From positions 1-64,000 of the forward strand of contig NZ_CAKZHQ010000012.1 of NCBI RefSeq assembly GCF_936925435.1: DNA of 64,000 bases. Direction: 5' to 3'. The stretch comes from an uncultured Ramlibacter sp. Lineage in GTDB: Bacteria > Pseudomonadota > Gammaproteobacteria > Burkholderiales > Burkholderiaceae_C. Positions 43,291 to 51,434 of the stretch are shown piece after piece. Within the stretch, counting starts at the first letter, position 1. Each line of letters begins with the position of its first letter. The translations under genes were made by a program, and so were the position numbers. The notes under the pieces are model-generated. The model did no database searches and was not told the DNA's origin. It was given only the letters and a program-made list of their open reading frames with translations.

Positions 43291-43863
43291 ATGGCACTGC
43301 AATCTCCGTTTTTCAATAACAACAACAAGAAGGAAGATCCGTATGCGCAACGGCACGGCAACAACCCGAACGCGCAGGCGCTGGGCCTGGCACCCGCGAC
43401 GGGCGCGCAGCCTGCCGCGGCGTCCACAACCCCCGCCGCCGCGGGCAGCGGCACGCCGGCGGCACCGGTCCGCGACGGTGGCGAGAGCAAGCTCACCGTC
43501 GGTCCCAACATCAAGTTGAAGGGCGTGGAGATCACCGACTGCGACACGCTGGTGGTGGAAGGCTCGGTGGAGGCGACCATGGACTCGCGCGTGATCCAGA
43601 TCTCCGAACGCGGCGCCTTCAAGGGCTCGGCCGAGATCGACATCGCCGAGATCCGCGGCGAGTTCGACGGCACTCTCACGGTGCGCCAGAAGCTGGTGAT
43701 CTATGCGACCGGCAAGGTCACGGGCCGCATCCGCTACGGCAAGGTGGTGATCGAGGAGGGCGGCCAGCTCTCGGGCGAGATCGAGTTCGGCACCGCGGTG
43801 CAGCGTCCGCTGATAGCCGCCGGCGTGCGCCCTGGCTTGCAGGTGCACACCTCGGCGGGCTGA
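43291..43863 (+). CDS. bactofilin family cytoskeletal protein
   Basis: A 190-residue bactofilin. The core beta-helix (residues about 70-180) shows LTVGPNIKLKGVEITDCDTLVVEGSVEATMDSRVIQI and repeated hydrophobic ladders ending in GQLSGEIEF, between disordered N and C ends. Bactofilins polymerise without nucleotides and organise cell shape or envelope sites. The start ATG 43291 is downstream of GAGGG; an earlier ATG at 43234 has no ribosome site. A strong terminator follows. Confidence 0.88.
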   Translation: MALQSPFFNNNNKKEDPYAQRHGNNPNAQALGLAPATGAQPAAASTTPAAAGSGTPAAPVRDGGESKLTVGPNIKLKGVEITDCDTLVVEGSVEATMDSRVIQISERGAFKGSAEIDIAEIRGEFDGTLTVRQKLVIYATGKVTGRIRYGKVVIEEGGQLSGEIEFGTAVQRPLIAAGVRPGLQVHTSAG

Positions 43864-43868
43864 AGCAA

Positions 43869-43887
43869 AAGGCCCCGACGGGGCCTT
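43869..43887. terminator. bidirectional intrinsic terminator
   Basis: AAGGCCCC and GGGGCCTT are perfect arms around GAC. It lies 5 bases after the bactofilin stop and 2 bases from the convergent isomerase stop, with short T tracts on both strands, so it can end transcription from either side. Confidence 0.75.
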
Positions 43888-43889
43888 GT

Positions 43890-44768
43890 TCAAACCGCGC
43901 TGCGGTGGCGCTGGATGCAGGTGTCCAGCGTCTCGCCATGCTCCTGCTGCCACCAGTTGGCGGCGGAGAAGATCTCGACCTCGCTGTAGCCGGCAAAGCC
44001 CTGAGCTTCGACCCAGCGGCGGATCTGCGGGATGTAGATGACGCCGTCGCCCATCATGCCGCGGTCGTTGAGCATGTCGGTGGTGGGCGTGAGCCAGTCG
44101 CAGACGTGGAAGGCCAGCAGGCGCTCTTTGCCGGCGCGTTCGATCTGCGCCTGCAGCTTGGGGTCCCACCACACGTGGTAGACGTCCACCGCCACGCCCA
44201 GGGCGCCGGTCTTGCCCGGATCGAGGTCGTCGCAGACGTCCAGCGCCTGCTCCATGGTGTTGATGCAGGCGCGGTCGGCGGCGTACATGGGGTGCAAGGG
44301 TTCGATGGCCAGCGGCATTTCGGCTGACCGGGCGTACTCCAGCAGCTGTGCGATGCCGTCCGTCACCTGGTCGCGCGCCAGGGCCAGGTTTTTGTGCGCG
44401 GCCTTGCCGGCCAGCGCGCCGGGCAGGGCGCCCACCACCAGCACCAGGCACTTGGCATTGAGCTCGCGCGCCTCGTCGACAGCGCGGCGGTTGTCGTCGT
44501 GCGCGGCCTGCAAGCCCCCCGCGTCAGTGGCTGTGAACATGCCGCCGCGGCAGTAGCCCGAGAGCTCCAGGCCGTGCTGCTTGACCAGGCGCGAGATCAG
44601 GGGCAGGCCGGCGGCCGCCACCTGGTCGCGCCAGGGCGAGATGGCGCGGATATCACGCTCCACGCAGGCCTCGATGATCTGTGGCAAGGGCAGCTCGACG
44701 CCCTTGCTTTTGCGGATGGTGGCCGTGTTGATGGACAGCCAGCGGTGGTCCTGCGAAAAATCGCGCAT
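43890..44768 (-). CDS. sugar phosphate isomerase/epimerase-like TIM barrel
   Basis: A 292-residue protein of the AP-endonuclease-2/xylose-isomerase-like TIM barrel family. Metal-binding residues are suggested by LAIEPLHPMYA (Glu, His), GVAVDVYHVWWDP, and HVCDWLTPT; a terminal SEVEIFS strand is conserved. It is the last gene of a minus-strand run with DUF993 and Gfo/Idh/MocA genes, so it probably isomerises a sugar or inositol derivative made by the dehydrogenase. Confidence 0.85.
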   Translation of the reverse strand: MRDFSQDHRWLSINTATIRKSKGVELPLPQIIEACVERDIRAISPWRDQVAAAGLPLISRLVKQHGLELSGYCRGGMFTATDAGGLQAAHDDNRRAVDEARELNAKCLVLVVGALPGALAGKAAHKNLALARDQVTDGIAQLLEYARSAEMPLAIEPLHPMYAADRACINTMEQALDVCDDLDPGKTGALGVAVDVYHVWWDPKLQAQIERAGKERLLAFHVCDWLTPTTDMLNDRGMMGDGVIYIPQIRRWVEAQGFAGYSEVEIFSAANWWQQEHGETLDTCIQRHRSAV

Positions 44769-44804
44769 GGGCTTGGTTCCCTTCGCTTTAGCGTGTGGAA
44801 GAGC

Positions 44805-45992
44805 TCAATTGTGCACGCCGTGGAGGGTCAGCAGCGTTTTCATGCGGCGCAGCGCCAGTTCCGGCTGTTCCAGCAGGTTGGCCGCATCGGCCAGGCGGAA
44901 CAGTTCGGCGAAGTGCACCAGGGAGCGCGTGCTCTGCTGGCCGCCGACCATGGTGAAGTGCTTCTGGTGGCCATTGAGCCAGGCCATGAAGACCACGCCG
45001 GTCTTGTAAAAGCGCGTGGGTGCGGCAAAGATGTGGCGCGACAGCGGCACCGTCGGGCCCAGGATGGCGTGGAACTTGTCGAGGTTGCCCTGGGCCAGCT
45101 CGCCCAGCGCGGCGCTGGCGGCCGGCGCAATGGCGTCGAAGATGCCCAGCAGGGCGTCGCTCTTGCCGTGCATGGGCTCAGCGCCGAAGCCGTCGCCGGC
45201 GATCAGCTCGGCGTAGTTGAAGTCGTCGCCGGTGTACATGCGCACGCCCGGGGCCAGGCGCCGGCGCATGGCGATTTCCTTGTCCTTGTCCAGCAGCGAG
45301 ATCTTGATGCCGTCGACCTTGTCCGGATGGGCGGCGATGATGGCCAAAGCCGTGTCCATCGCCGCGTCCACATCCTTGGTGCCCCAGTAGCCGGCGAGCG
45401 CCGGATCGAACATGTCGCCCAGCCAGTGCAACACCACGGGCTGCTTGGCTTGCGAGAGGATGCGGTCGTAGACGCGCTCGTAGTCGGCTGGACTCTTGGC
45501 CACGCGGGCCAGGGCGCGGCTGGCCATGACGATCAGCTTGCCGCCCAGTTTCTCGATGGCAGCCATCTGCTCCTCGTAGCCGGCGATGACTTCATCGACG
45601 GTCTTGACGTTCTCCAGCACCAGGTGGTCCGTGCCGCAGCCCGATGCCACCAGCGCACCCGGCACATCCTTGGCGGCGTCCAGCGAGCGGCGGATCAGCT
45701 CCAGCGAGGTCGGCCAGTCCAGACCCATGCCGCGTTGCGCCGTGTCCATGGCCTCGGCCACGCCCAGGCCCAGCGACCACAGGCGTTGCCGGTAAGCGAT
45801 GGTCGCGTCCCAGTCGACCGCGCACTGCAGCCAGGGGTCGATGGCGGCCAGCGGATCGGCCACCACGTGGGCGGCGGAGTAGGCGATGCGGTTGAACTTC
45901 GCGCCCTTGGCGGGCTGCACGGGCTGCGTGCCGCGCAGGCGGTAGGTTTCGAGGACGCCGCCGGCGCTGGGGAGTTGCAAGGTCAGTGTCAT
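44805..45992 (-). CDS. DUF993 (DHDPS-like) family protein
   Basis: A 395-residue protein of the DUF993 family, which shares a TIM-barrel fold with dihydrodipicolinate synthase but has no assigned reaction that I know of. Recognisable parts are RIAYSAAHVVADPLA, the ALVASGCGTDHL strand and KVDGIKISLLDKDKE, whose Lys sits where a Schiff-base Lys would be. It is 36 bases before the isomerase gene and downstream of the dehydrogenase, with the dispersed repeat between them. Confidence 0.83.
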   Translation of the reverse strand: MTLTLQLPSAGGVLETYRLRGTQPVQPAKGAKFNRIAYSAAHVVADPLAAIDPWLQCAVDWDATIAYRQRLWSLGLGVAEAMDTAQRGMGLDWPTSLELIRRSLDAAKDVPGALVASGCGTDHLVLENVKTVDEVIAGYEEQMAAIEKLGGKLIVMASRALARVAKSPADYERVYDRILSQAKQPVVLHWLGDMFDPALAGYWGTKDVDAAMDTALAIIAAHPDKVDGIKISLLDKDKEIAMRRRLAPGVRMYTGDDFNYAELIAGDGFGAEPMHGKSDALLGIFDAIAPAASAALGELAQGNLDKFHAILGPTVPLSRHIFAAPTRFYKTGVVFMAWLNGHQKHFTMVGGQQSTRSLVHFAELFRLADAANLLEQPELALRRMKTLLTLHGVHN

Positions 45993-46023
45993 GGCTGTTT
46001 GGGGCTTTTTTGGGGGCTGGATT

Positions 46024-46072
46024 GGCCTCTAGCCCCCGGGAAATGGACCTGGGGTGCTATCAAATCTGGAGC
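46024..46072 (-). repeat. copy of the dispersed repeat between dehydrogenase and DUF993 genes
   Basis: On the minus strand it reads GCTCCAGATTTGATAGC, CCAGGTCCA and CCGGGGGCTAGAGGCC. Its TTTGATAG supplies the TGA stop of the Gfo/Idh/MocA gene, followed by TAG, so the last three or four codons of that gene (ALQI) come from the repeat. Confidence 0.7.
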
Positions 46073-47223
46073 GCAGGAACATCCACCCAGCGCCGTTCCT
46101 TCCAGCTTTCCAGAGCGGCTTCGACCAGTTGCACGCCCTTGGCGCCTTCGGGCAGGGTCCAGCGGTAGGGCTCGTTCTCCACCACATGGCGGATGAAGGC
46201 TTCCCACTGGATCTTGAAGCCGTTGTCGTAGACCTGGGTGTCCGGCACTTCCTGCCATTGCTCGGTGAAGTTCATGGTCTGCTTCTCGTCCGGATTCCAG
46301 ACGGGGCGCGGCGTGTTGACACGCGACTGCGCCTTGCAGGAGCTCAGGCCGGCAACCGCAGAGCCGTGCGTGCCGTCGACGTGGAAGGTGACCAGGTCTT
46401 CGCGGTTCACGCGGGTGGCCCAGGACATGTTCAGCTGCGCGATGACGGGCTCGCCGTTGTGGCCGGTCAGTTCGGCCGTGGCATAGGCGGCGTCATCGGC
46501 CGTGGCCTTGTAGGGCTTGCCGGCCTCGTCCCAGCGCTCGGGAATGTGGGTCGCACCAATGCAGGAGACGGACTTCACCTCGCCGAACAGGTTGTCCAGC
46601 ACGTAGCGCCAGTGGCACATCATGTCCAGGATCATGCCGCCGCCGTCTTCCGTGCGGTAGTTCCAGCTGGGGCGCTGGATGGGCTGCAGGTCGCCCTCGA
46701 ACACCCAGTAGCCGAACTCCAGGCGCACGCTGAGCATGCGGCCGAAGAAGCCCGCGCGGCGCAGCATGTCGAGCTTGCGCAGGCCGGGCAGGAAGAGCTT
46801 GTCCTGCACCGCGCCGTGCTTGAGGCCGGACTTTTCGGCCAGGCGGGCGATCTCCACTGCCTCATTGAGATTGGTGGCGATGGGCTTTTCGCAATAGACA
46901 TGCTTGCCGGCGCGGATCGCCTTGGCCAGCAGCGTAGGGCGCATCTGCGTGGTGCCGGCGTCGAAGAAGACGCTGTCGTCCTTGTTGGCCAGGGCCTTGT
47001 CCAGGTCCGTGCCCCAGCGCTCGATTTTCCACTGCTTGGCCAGGGCTTCCATCTTCTCGGCATTGCGGCCGATCAGGATGGGGTCGGGCATGACCTTGTC
47101 GCCGTTGGACAGCGTCACGCCGCCCTGGTTGCGGATGGCGACGATGGAGCGGATCAGATGCTGGTTCATGCCCATGCGTCCGGTGACGCCGTGCATGATG
47201 ATTCCAAGTCGTTGGGTGGGCAT
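46060..47223 (-). CDS. Gfo/Idh/MocA family oxidoreductase
   Basis: A 387-residue NAD(P)-dependent dehydrogenase. The N-terminal Rossmann part starts LGIIMHGVTGRMGMNQHL, the catalytic Lys lies in HVYCEKPIATNLNEA near residue 118, and MILDMMCHWRYVLDNLFG holds the conserved His region. It likely oxidises a sugar, inositol or related polyol. It is in the same orientation as the Bug protein gene upstream and the DUF993 and isomerase genes downstream. Its 3' end lies in a repeat copy. Confidence 0.87.
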   Translation of the reverse strand: MPTQRLGIIMHGVTGRMGMNQHLIRSIVAIRNQGGVTLSNGDKVMPDPILIGRNAEKMEALAKQWKIERWGTDLDKALANKDDSVFFDAGTTQMRPTLLAKAIRAGKHVYCEKPIATNLNEAVEIARLAEKSGLKHGAVQDKLFLPGLRKLDMLRRAGFFGRMLSVRLEFGYWVFEGDLQPIQRPSWNYRTEDGGGMILDMMCHWRYVLDNLFGEVKSVSCIGATHIPERWDEAGKPYKATADDAAYATAELTGHNGEPVIAQLNMSWATRVNREDLVTFHVDGTHGSAVAGLSSCKAQSRVNTPRPVWNPDEKQTMNFTEQWQEVPDTQVYDNGFKIQWEAFIRHVVENEPYRWTLPEGAKGVQLVEAALESWKERRWVDVPALQI

Positions 47224-47272
47224 AAATTACTTCCTTGTAAAAATTCCGGCCTTCAGGCCGGTTGACCCGTCG

Positions 47273-48253
47273 TTATTTCTGAACCTCAAGGCCTGCGGCT
47301 TTCACCAGCACGGCATTGGTCTTGATCTCGTCCTTGATGTAGGCATCGAAAGCTTCGGGCTTGAGCGTCCAGGCGTCGGCGCCCAGGGTGGCAAAGCGTT
47401 CCTTGACTTCCGGCGTGGCCAGGGCCTTGACTACTTCGTCCTGCAGGCGGTTGACGATGTCGCGCGGTGTTTTGGCGGGCGCCATCATGCCGATCCAGAA
47501 GTTGAACTCCGAGCCGGGCACGCCGGCCTCGGCCGTGGTGGGCACCTGGGGCAGGGCGCTGGCGCGCTTGGGCGAGCCCACGGCCAGGGCCACCAGCTGG
47601 CCGTTCTTGATCTGGCCGATCACCGGGGCGATCGGGCTGAAGTAGTAGTCGACGCGGCCGGCCATCACCTCGGTCACGGCCTCGGCCGAGCCCTTGAACG
47701 GGATGTTGGTGGCTTCGATCTTGGCGGCCAGCTTGAACTTCTCGGCGTTCAGGTGGGTGGCGCTGCCCTGGCCGGCGGAGGCGAAGTTCATGCTGCCGGG
47801 CTTGGCGCGGGCGGCGGCCAGCAGTTCCTGCAGGGTCTTGATGTTCTTGGACGGCGACATCACCAGCACATTGGGCGTGCTGGAGATCGGCGTCACACCG
47901 ACGAAGTCCTTCTCGGTGTCGAAGGGCAGCTTGGCAAACGTCGAGGGGCTGACGGTGTGCGAGGAGCTGTGAACCATGATGGTGTAGCCGTCCGGCGCAG
48001 CCGAGGCCACAGCCTGCTGGCCGATGGTGCCGCTGGCGCCGCCGCGGTTGTCGATCACCAGGGTCTGGCCCATGCTCTGGCCCATCTTGTCGGCGATGGC
48101 GCGGGCAATGATGTCGGTGGTGCTGCCCGCGGCGAAGGGCACGATCACGCGGATCGGCTTGTTCGGGTAGCCGGACTGGGCACTGACGGCCAAGGGGGCG
48201 GCGATGGCCAGGGTGGCGACGGTGATGGCAAGGGCGCGGCGGGTCAGTTGCAT
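47273..48253 (-). CDS. Bug/TctC-type solute-binding protein, orphan
   Basis: A 326-residue periplasmic binding protein of the tripartite tricarboxylate family. A signal peptide ends at about residue 25 (AVSAQ), followed by the Bug hallmark YPNKPIRVIVPFAAGSTTDIIAR and VIDNRGGASGTIG. The tctA/tctB membrane genes are absent, as is common for Burkholderiales Bug proteins. It begins the minus-strand operon, and an 18-bp TetR-site candidate lies 31-48 bases upstream of its start. Confidence 0.9.
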   Translation of the reverse strand: MQLTRRALAITVATLAIAAPLAVSAQSGYPNKPIRVIVPFAAGSTTDIIARAIADKMGQSMGQTLVIDNRGGASGTIGQQAVASAAPDGYTIMVHSSSHTVSPSTFAKLPFDTEKDFVGVTPISSTPNVLVMSPSKNIKTLQELLAAARAKPGSMNFASAGQGSATHLNAEKFKLAAKIEATNIPFKGSAEAVTEVMAGRVDYYFSPIAPVIGQIKNGQLVALAVGSPKRASALPQVPTTAEAGVPGSEFNFWIGMMAPAKTPRDIVNRLQDEVVKALATPEVKERFATLGADAWTLKPEAFDAYIKDEIKTNAVLVKAAGLEVQK

Positions 48254-48283
48254 GCTTGTCTCCTGTGAAGGTTGCTTGGTTTA

Positions 48284-48301
48284 ATTAACTGATTGGTGAA
48301 T
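48284..48301. promoter_or_regulatory. 18-bp operator candidate upstream of Bug gene
   Basis: On the minus strand this reads ATTCACCAATCAGTTAAT; it agrees at 13 of 18 positions with the site at 49012-49029 and the flanks match further (ATA before, AA after). It lies just upstream of the Bug gene, next to the end of tetR. It is a likely TetR target. Confidence 0.6.
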
Positions 48302-48351
48302 TATAGGGCGCGGCTTTTCCGCCGCAAGCCCTTGCGGGCCCGCACTGGCGC

Positions 48352-49002
48352 TCAATTGATCAGGACATACCCTAGGATCACGTCGACCATGTGGTTCAGG
48401 CGTTCATGCCTGGACTTGGCGCTCATGAGGTCGCGGCCGAAGATGGCCGACAGGGTGTGGTTGTTGGACAGGTAGAAGTACGACAGGCCGGCGATCGAGA
48501 CGTACAGTTGCAGCGGGTCGACGCCGCCGCGGAAGCTCCCGTCCTTGCGGCCGCGCTCCAGGAGCTGGGCCAGCATTTCGATCAGCGGCGAGTTCATTTC
48601 GCGGGCCTGCTGCGAGCCCTGGATATGGCGCGCCCTGTGCAGGTTGGCGCTGTTGAGCATGGTGAGGAACTCGGGGTGCTGCAGGTAGTAGTCCCAGGTG
48701 AATTCCACCAGCTTGCGCAGCGCCTCGGCGGGCTTGAGGTCGAGCAGCTTGAGCTGCTGCTCCTCGGCGCGGATGTCGCGGTAGGCCTGTTCCAGCGCAG
48801 CCTGGAACAGCTTCTCCTTGTCCTCGAAGTAGTAGTAGATCAGCCGCTTGTTCAGGCCGGCGCGTTCGGCGATGCGGTCCATGCGTGCGCCGCCCAGGCC
48901 GTACTCGGCGAACTCATCGCGCGCGGCCGCTAAGATGATGGCCTGCGAGCGGTCGGCGTCGCGCTGGCGCTCTTCAACGGGCGCTGCGTTGTCTCTTGTC
49001 AT
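48352..49002 (-). CDS. TetR family regulator
   Basis: A 216-residue repressor. The helix-turn-helix is ILAAARDEFAEYGLGGARMDRIAERAGLNKRLIYYYFEDKEKLF at residues 22-66, followed by a TetR C-terminal ligand domain with LSYFYLSNNHTLSAIFGRDL. The ATG at 49002 fits the start of family similarity; the long upstream frame is antisense to the ThDP gene. It diverges from that gene across 39 bases that contain one of two matching 18-bp sites. Confidence 0.92.
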   Translation of the reverse strand: MTRDNAAPVEERQRDADRSQAIILAAARDEFAEYGLGGARMDRIAERAGLNKRLIYYYFEDKEKLFQAALEQAYRDIRAEEQQLKLLDLKPAEALRKLVEFTWDYYLQHPEFLTMLNSANLHRARHIQGSQQAREMNSPLIEMLAQLLERGRKDGSFRGGVDPLQLYVSIAGLSYFYLSNNHTLSAIFGRDLMSAKSRHERLNHMVDVILGYVLIN

Positions 49003-49011
49003 GGCTCGATA

Positions 49012-49029
49012 ATTCACTGAACGGTTAAT
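49012..49029. promoter_or_regulatory. 18-bp operator candidate between tetR and ThDP gene
   Basis: ATTCACTGAACGGTTAAT lies in the 39-base gap of the divergent pair and shares ATTCAC-NNANCN-GTTAAT with the site upstream of the Bug gene. Its place would allow TetR to control its own gene and the ThDP enzyme. Confidence 0.6.
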
Positions 49030-49041
49030 AAAGTCAAGCCT

Positions 49042-50748
49042 ATGCCGCAAGCCACACAGACCCAGATCGCCGGCCACCTCCTCGTCGAATGCCTGGTGGC
49101 CCAGGGCGTGACCCATGCCTTCGGCGTGCCGGGCGAGAGCTATCTGGCGGTGCTCGACGGCTTCCATGCCTACGCCGACCAGATCCGCTTCATCATCAAC
49201 CGCCAGGAAGGCGGCGCGGCCTACATGGCCGAGGCCGCGGGCAAGCTCAGCGGCCGTCCGGGCATCTGCTTCGTGACGCGCGGGCCAGGCGCCACCAACG
49301 CTTCGATCGGCGTGCACACCGCCTTCCAGGATTCCACACCCATGGTGCTGTTTGTCGGCGACGTCGCCAGCGACCAGCGCGACCGCGAGGCCTTCCAGGA
49401 GGTGGACTACAGCGTCTTCTTCGGCCCCAGCACCAAGGGCATGGCCAAGCGGGTCGAGCGCATCGACGAGGCCGAGCGCATCCCCGAGTACGTGGCGCGG
49501 GCCTTCGCCACCGCCATGAATGGCCGCCCTGGCCCGGTGGTGCTGGTGCTGCCCGAGGACATGCTCACGCGCGAGGTCAAAGCGCGGCCGCTGCCGCGGG
49601 TGGAGGCGGTGCAGGCCTGGAGCGACCCCGGCGCGCTGCGCACCCTGCGCGAGATGCTGCTGGCCTCGAAGAAACCCTTGGTCATCGCCGGCGGCAGCGG
49701 CTGGACGCCGCAGTCGGCCCAGGCCCTGCAGCGATTCGCCGAGAACTGGAAGCTGCCGGTGGGCAACGCCTTCCGCTTCCAGGACACTTTCGACAACCAC
49801 CACCCGCTGTATGCGGGCGACGTGGGCATCGGCATCAACCCCAAGCTGGCGGCGCGCGTGAAGGAGAGCGACCTCATCATCGCCATCGGGCCACGCCTGG
49901 GCGAGATGACCACCAACGGCTACACCTTGCTGCAGGCGCCCAAGCCGGTGCAAAAGCTGGTCCACATCCACGCCAGCGCCGAAGAGCTCAACCGGGTCTA
50001 CCACGCCGACCTGGCGATCAACGCCACAATGAACGCGGCGGCCCGCTCGCTGGAGGTGCTGACGGCACCGACCGAGCTGCCCTGGGCTGCGTGGTCCGAG
50101 GCCGCGCACGCCGACTACGAAGCCAACATGGCGCCGCAGGCGCTGCCCGGCGACATCGACATGCCCGCCATCGTGGGCATTCTGAAGAAGCACCTGCCCG
50201 AGGATGCGGTGCTGACCAACGGCGCGGGCAACTTCGCCAGCTGGGTGCATCGCTTCTTCAAGCACCACGGCCTGGCCAAGGGCCACAAGACCCAGCTCGC
50301 GCCCACCGTCGGCTCCATGGGCTATGGTGTGCCGGCAGGCATTGCCGCCAACATCCTGACCGGGCGCACCGCTTTCACCATCGCCGGCGACGGCGACTTT
50401 CTGATGAACGGCCAGGAGCTGGCGACCGCCGTGCAGCATGGCGCCAAGAGCATCGTCGTGCTGCTGAACAACGGCATGTACGGCACCATCCGCATGCACC
50501 AGGAGCGCGAGTACCCGACGCATGTGAGTGGCTCGCAATTGAGCAATCCCGACTTCGTCGCGCTGGCCAAGGCCTACGGCTACGAGGGCGTGCGCATCAC
50601 GCGCACCGCTGAGTTTGAGCCCGCCTTCGTCGCCGCGCTGGAGCGCAAGCAGGGCACGCTGATTGAGGTGGTGCTCGATCCCGAGGTGATCACCACGCGC
50701 GGCACGCTCAGCGGCATCACCGAAACTGCGCTGAAGAAGCAGAAGTGA
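49042..50748 (+). CDS. thiamine diphosphate-dependent enzyme, acetolactate synthase-like
   Basis: A 568-residue ThDP enzyme. The catalytic Glu is in NRQEGGAAYMAEAAGKLSG near residue 56, the central FAD/transhydrogenase-like domain follows, and the ThDP/Mg motif GDGDFLMNGQELATAVQHGAKSIVVLLNN is near residue 450. It is not the anabolic IlvB, since there is no ilvN partner, and may be a decarboxylase or carboligase serving the island. It diverges from tetR and is followed by two strong hairpins. Confidence 0.9.
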   Translation: MPQATQTQIAGHLLVECLVAQGVTHAFGVPGESYLAVLDGFHAYADQIRFIINRQEGGAAYMAEAAGKLSGRPGICFVTRGPGATNASIGVHTAFQDSTPMVLFVGDVASDQRDREAFQEVDYSVFFGPSTKGMAKRVERIDEAERIPEYVARAFATAMNGRPGPVVLVLPEDMLTREVKARPLPRVEAVQAWSDPGALRTLREMLLASKKPLVIAGGSGWTPQSAQALQRFAENWKLPVGNAFRFQDTFDNHHPLYAGDVGIGINPKLAARVKESDLIIAIGPRLGEMTTNGYTLLQAPKPVQKLVHIHASAEELNRVYHADLAINATMNAAARSLEVLTAPTELPWAAWSEAAHADYEANMAPQALPGDIDMPAIVGILKKHLPEDAVLTNGAGNFASWVHRFFKHHGLAKGHKTQLAPTVGSMGYGVPAGIAANILTGRTAFTIAGDGDFLMNGQELATAVQHGAKSIVVLLNNGMYGTIRMHQEREYPTHVSGSQLSNPDFVALAKAYGYEGVRITRTAEFEPAFVAALERKQGTLIEVVLDPEVITTRGTLSGITETALKKQK

Positions 50749-50750
50749 AC

Positions 50751-50770
50751 AGGGCCGCGTGAGCGGCCCT
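50751..50770 (+). terminator. hairpin after ThDP gene
   Basis: AGGGCCGC and GCGGCCCT pair perfectly around GTGA directly after the ThDP stop codon. The T tract is minimal (TT), so it may serve as a first stop before the stronger hairpin at 50784. Confidence 0.6.
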
Positions 50771-50783
50771 TGGCGAAAACAAA

Positions 50784-50805
50784 AAGGGCCACTTGCGTGG
50801 CCCTT
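50784..50805. terminator. bidirectional terminator between convergent genes
   Basis: AAGGGCCAC and GTGGCCCTT form a perfect 9-base stem around TTGC. An A tract precedes it, giving a T tract on the minus strand, so it serves the minus-strand SWIB gene and probably the plus-strand ThDP gene too. Confidence 0.75.
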
Positions 50806-50826
50806 GTGTCGAGAAGCAGGGGCTGC

Positions 50827-51288
50827 TTACTTGACGTGCTTGCCGATCAGGCCGGCCATTTCGAACATGGAAACCTGGGCCTTGCCGAAGATTTCCTTGA
50901 GCTTGGCATCGGCGTTGACCATGCGCTTGTTGACGCTGTCCTGCAGCTTGTTCTTCTTGATGTAAGCCCACAGCTTGCTGACCACTTCGGTGCGGGGCAG
51001 CGGAGCCGAACCCACCACAGCAGCCAGAGCGGGGCTGGGGGTCAGGGCCTTCATGAAGGCGGCGTTGGGAGTGCGCTTCTTTGCAGGAGCAGCCTTCTTG
51101 GCGGCGACCTTCTTGGCCGGAGCAGCCTTCTTTGCAGGAGCAGCCTTCTTGGCCACGACCTTCTTGGCCGGAGCGGCCTTCTTTGCAGGAGCAGCCTTCT
51201 TGGCTACGACCTTCTTGGCCGGAGCGGCCTTCTTTGCGGGGGCCTTTTTGGCAGGCACCTTCTTCGCAGCTTTTTTCGCAGTTGCCAT
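50827..51288 (-). CDS. SWIB/MDM2 domain protein with histone H1-like Lys/Ala/Pro tail
   Basis: A 153-residue basic protein. Residues 1-73 are a low-complexity tail of AAPAKK units like those of AlgP or bacterial H1 histones, and residues 74-153 are a SWIB domain (LTPSPALAAVVGSAPLPRTEVVSKLWAYIKKNKLQD, FEMAGLIGKHV). The tail should bind DNA non-specifically; SWIB is a chromatin-remodelling fold in eukaryotes and chlamydiae. It is a likely nucleoid-associated protein. The start follows a GGA site; the upstream ATG is not supported. Confidence 0.88.
   Translation of the reverse strand: MATAKKAAKKVPAKKAPAKKAAPAKKVVAKKAAPAKKAAPAKKVVAKKAAPAKKAAPAKKVAAKKAAPAKKRTPNAAFMKALTPSPALAAVVGSAPLPRTEVVSKLWAYIKKNKLQDSVNKRMVNADAKLKEIFGKAQVSMFEMAGLIGKHVK
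51076..51249 (-). repeat. imperfect 51-bp tandem repeats encoding the AAPAKK tail
   Basis: The tail is built from a 17-residue unit, KKAAPAKKAAPAKKVVA, repeated about three and a half times, each divisible into AAPAKK subunits. DNA copies differ mostly at third positions. This is a coding repeat, not a CRISPR array. Confidence 0.8.
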
Positions 51289-51434
51289 GATTGATTTTCC
51301 TTCTAGAAGTTGATTAATCACCTTCGAGAGCTTGCGCTCTCTCTGGCACTGCGGATGCTACTGGAGAAAAAACGCGTTTCCAAGCGGAAAATGGCTTTTT
51401 TCACTGGAGATTGTTGTTTTTTCTGTCGCGCTTT

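Noticed and set aside
48352..50538. TetR reading frame extended to 728 codons
   Set aside because: Only the last 216 codons have TetR similarity; the upstream part is antisense to the ThDP gene.
51076..51249. CRISPR-like periodic repeats
   Set aside because: They are in-frame coding repeats of AAPAKK with no unique spacers.
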